This document shows positions 35,607-38,018 of a DNA stretch of 38,018 nucleotides, in pieces; position 1 is the stretch's first letter, and each line of letters opens with the position of its first letter. Both the position numbers and the translations under genes were made by a program. Source of the DNA: Candidatus Brocadiia bacterium (GTDB taxonomy: Bacteria; Planctomycetota; MHYJ01; WSZJ01); the NCBI GenBank assembly GCA_013360825.1, contig JABWAY010000003.1, positions 1-38,018 on the forward strand. The letters are read 5' to 3'. A model generated the notes under the pieces. That model worked only from the letters and a program-made list of their open reading frames with translations. It did no database searches and was not told where the DNA came from.

Positions 35607-36263
35607 GAAGAGGACCTGCCGGCCGGCCCAGGGGCGCGTGAACGCGACCCGGGGGCCCGCGCGCCAGCCGAGGGAGGCGATCGCGTCCACGAGGTCGTCC
35701 ACCCGCCGCCAGAAGAACGATTCGTAGCTCCCGGGCCCGCGTCCTTCGTCCGCCCCCTCCACGGCCTCGACCACGAATGTTCCTTCCGCCGTCAGGACCC
35801 GCGAGGCCTCTCCGCAGATCCGGTCGAGGTCGAGGACGTGATCGAGGGAGTTCGTGTACACCGCCCCGAACGCGCCGGCGCGGAAGGGGAGCCGGTGAAA
35901 GTCGCCGCGCAGCACGTCCGGATTCCGCGGCCCGGGGTTGAGGTCGATCCCGACCGCGGGAATGCCCGCGTCCCGGAATGCCCGCACCTCGGCCCCCAGG
36001 CGCGCCCCGAGGCAGAGCGCACGGCCCCGCACCGCGGGCAGCCTTGCGCGCAGCACCTCCCGGAACTCGCGCTCGTGTCCCTCGATGTTCTTCGTCACCG
36101 CCAGCTTCGCCGCCTGGTGCGCGACGTACGACGCGTAGTCCGGATAGGACCGGCGGGAAAGGGCGCCCTCGCCGGACCAGGGGAGATCCTTGAAACGTTT
36201 CCGGCGGCGGAAAGGCCACATGCCGGCATTGGACAACGCGCGGAGACACCGGTCGAGCCGCAA
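35595..36263 (-). CDS. SAM-dependent class I methyltransferase (start uncertain; alternative ATG near 36221)
   Basis: ALCLGARLGAEVRAFRDAGIPAVGIDLNPG, DFHRLPFRAGAFGAVYTNSLDHV. Confidence 0.78.
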   Translation of the reverse strand: MRLDRCLRALSNAGMWPFRRRKRFKDLPWSGEGALSRRSYPDYASYVAHQAAKLAVTKNIEGHEREFREVLRARLPAVRGRALCLGARLGAEVRAFRDAGIPAVGIDLNPGPRNPDVLRGDFHRLPFRAGAFGAVYTNSLDHVLDLDRICGEASRVLTAEGTFVVEAVEGADEGRGPGSYESFFWRRVDDLVDAIASLGWRAGPRVAFTRPWAGRQVLFSKA

Positions 36264-36291
36264 ATGACTTCGCCGCAGGGCGCCGGCGGTG

Positions 36292-36297
36292 TAGAAG
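36292..36297 (+). promoter_or_regulatory. candidate -10-like TAGAAG for leaderless transcript of the SpoU gene
   Basis: TAGAAG-caacct-GTG (36304), a 6-nt gap. Confidence 0.3.
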
Positions 36298-36303
36298 CAA
36301 CCT

Positions 36304-37047
36304 GTGGAGCACCTTGAAGGATGGATCCAGGTTCTCGCCGCGCTGCGGGCGCGGCGGCGGAAATTCCAGTTGATACTCGCTTCTCAATCATCCCGCTCCG
36401 AAAACCTCGAGCGGGTGGTGGAGGAAGCGGGCCGGATGGCGGTGCCGGTTCGAAGGGCTCCCGCGGAGGAGCTCGACGCGATGGCGCACGGCCGGACCCA
36501 CGGGGGGGTGATCGCGGTCTGCTCCCCGCGGCCGCCGTCGCCACCGGAGGAGATGGACAATCTTCTCCGGGAGCGGCGGACGATCCTTCTCCTGCTCATC
36601 GAGGGGGTCGAGGATTCCAGGAACCTCGGATTCACCCTGCGCTCGGCGGACGCGCTCGGCGTGGACGCGGTCCTGCTGAAGAAGCACATCTGGGACTTCG
36701 ACCCGGTGGAGGTCTCCCGCGCCGCCAGCGGCGCCTGGGACTCCCTCCCGCTGTTCAAGGTCGACCGCGGCGCGGAGGAGATCGACCACCTCCGCAGGTC
36801 GGGAGTCCTTCTCTGGGGGTGCGTGCCGGGCTCGCGCCGGCCGGTCTGGGACGTCGACCTCCGCGGACGGGTCTGCCTCGCGATCGGCGGTGAAAAGCGC
36901 GGATTGTCCGCCGTCGTCCGCGAGCGCTGCGACGGCTTCGTGACCATCCCGATGCGCGAGGGCGCCACGTCCCTGTCCCTCTCGGCCGCGGCCACGGTCG
37001 TCCTCGCGGAGGCGGCCCGACAGCGGTCCGTCAGGCCAGCGCCCTGA
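36304..37047 (+). CDS. SpoU/TrmH-family RNA methyltransferase (GTG start)
   Basis: VEDSRNLGFTLRSADALGVDAVLL, CLAIGGEKRGLS, VTIPMREGATSLSLSAAATVVLAE (SLNVS position reads SLSLS). Confidence 0.87.
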   Translation: MEHLEGWIQVLAALRARRRKFQLILASQSSRSENLERVVEEAGRMAVPVRRAPAEELDAMAHGRTHGGVIAVCSPRPPSPPEEMDNLLRERRTILLLLIEGVEDSRNLGFTLRSADALGVDAVLLKKHIWDFDPVEVSRAASGAWDSLPLFKVDRGAEEIDHLRRSGVLLWGCVPGSRRPVWDVDLRGRVCLAIGGEKRGLSAVVRERCDGFVTIPMREGATSLSLSAAATVVLAEAARQRSVRPAP

Positions 37048-38018
37048 GTTTCTCCATCCGCTCCCGATCGTCCGGCGACGCATGGGCGAGCCACCCCGAG
37101 CCGGTCGCGCGCCGGATCGCGTCACGGGCCGTTTCGCGCGCCTTCCCGGCCTGTCCGGATTCGGCCTGAATGAGCGCCAGATCCGAGAGAACGTTCCAGA
37201 CCGGCCGGGTGGAGCCGAGCCTGAGGCGGTCCCAGGTCTCGCGCGCCTCGGCAATCAGCACCTCCGCCTCCCCGATCCGCCGCATGCGGAGCAGACAGAG
37301 CCCGGCGTTCCCCTGGTTCAGCGCCAGCGATTCGGTCGGGTCCCCCTTCTTCAGGATCGCCGCGGCCCGCAGCGCGTGCTCGAGCGCCTCCTCCAGCCTC
37401 CCCATCGTGAAATACGCCGCGCCGATGTTCCCGATGATCCGCGTCGCGTGCGTCATGTCGTCCATCTCCAGCGCCAGCGCCTCCGCTTCACGGTAGACCG
37501 CCAGCGCTTCCTCCGGCCTCCCGCTGTCGCGGAGAGCGAGCCCGTAGTTGTTCATGTGGAGCAGCATTCCGCGCTTCAGCCCCGCGTCCCGATGCGCCTG
37601 CACCGCCGCAAGGATCTCCGTGGCGGCGTCCCCGGGCCGCTTCATCTGGAGCATCATCAGCCCCCGGTTTCCCTGGCACTTCGCGACGAGCATGGGGAGC
37701 CCGAACCGGCGGAATTCATGGAGCGCCTGGTCGTTCAGGTCGAGCCAGTCGGTGGTTTCATTCGTGTGGTATCCGACGGCGGCTATGTTGAAGCGGATCA
37801 CCGCGGCGCGGAGCCGCATCCCGGAGGCCAGGGCCTCCTTCAGGGCCTGGTGGAGGCGCTCGAGCGCGGGCGCGTACCGCGACGCCAGGGTATCGACCTG
37901 GGTCGCGGCGGTCAGGACTTCCTGCCGTGCCGCGGCCGGCACGTCCGCGGGGAGGAGCCCGCAGGCCTCGTCGACGGTGCGCACCGCTTCCGCGATCGAC
38001 GATTCCGCGGCGAGGACG
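37031..38018 (-). CDS. TPR-repeat protein, N-terminus cut by window edge
   Basis: Repeated TPR-like units (GLALRDSGRPEEALAVYREAEALA, GAAYFTMGRLEEALEHALRAAAI); frame is open through position 38018. Confidence 0.75.
   Translation of the reverse strand, partial: VLAAESSIAEAVRTVDEACGLLPADVPAAARQEVLTAATQVDTLASRYAPALERLHQALKEALASGMRLRAAVIRFNIAAVGYHTNETTDWLDLNDQALHEFRRFGLPMLVAKCQGNRGLMMLQMKRPGDAATEILAAVQAHRDAGLKRGMLLHMNNYGLALRDSGRPEEALAVYREAEALALEMDDMTHATRIIGNIGAAYFTMGRLEEALEHALRAAAILKKGDPTESLALNQGNAGLCLLRMRRIGEAEVLIAEARETWDRLRLGSTRPVWNVLSDLALIQAESGQAGKARETARDAIRRATGSGWLAHASPDDRERMEKLRALA

Noticed and set aside
1-38018. CRISPR arrays, tRNA/rRNA genes, transposases or integrases
   Set aside because: No regularly spaced repeats, no recognisable tRNA/rRNA sequence and no mobile-element protein motif were seen by eye; a tRNAscan/Infernal run would be needed to exclude small RNAs.

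Overview
High-GC bacterial window, probably Planctomycetota or a similar lineage. Bases 1-~2.45 kb carry a DnaA-like AAA+ protein, a small lipoprotein-like ORF and an FHA-GAF protein. The FHA-GAF frame runs directly into the C-terminal part of a copper-type P1B ATPase at a short stretch that resembles both families (~2444-2482), so the left end may be a chimeric join. The rest is a compact bacterial segment: a secreted protein, pepA, a short membrane protein with two DnaJ-type CxxCxGxG repeats, a DUF2064 + GT2 pair, a CAP-domain protein and a highly charged secreted protein. It continues with a 13-kb complex I operon on the minus strand (nuoA-B-C-D-E-F-G-H-J-K-L-M-N, with no nuoI), a secreted alpha/beta-hydrolase lacking its nucleophile Ser, a NUDIX protein, an acetyl-CoA-synthetase-like enzyme and a DUF255 thioredoxin-like lipoprotein. 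The right end has two tandem CAP-like paralogs, a pseudo-isochorismatase/APH-kinase fusion divergent from an aminotransferase, a methyltransferase, a SpoU rRNA methyltransferase and a truncated TPR protein. The most interesting signals are the pseudo-hydrolase/kinase fusion with its 63-bp divergent control region, a recurring -10-like hexamer 6-9 nt before start codons (candidate leaderless transcription), the missing nuoI, and the probable chimeric junction near 2.46 kb. No CRISPR array, tRNA, rRNA or transposase was recognised. All calls come from reading the sequence; no searches were run.
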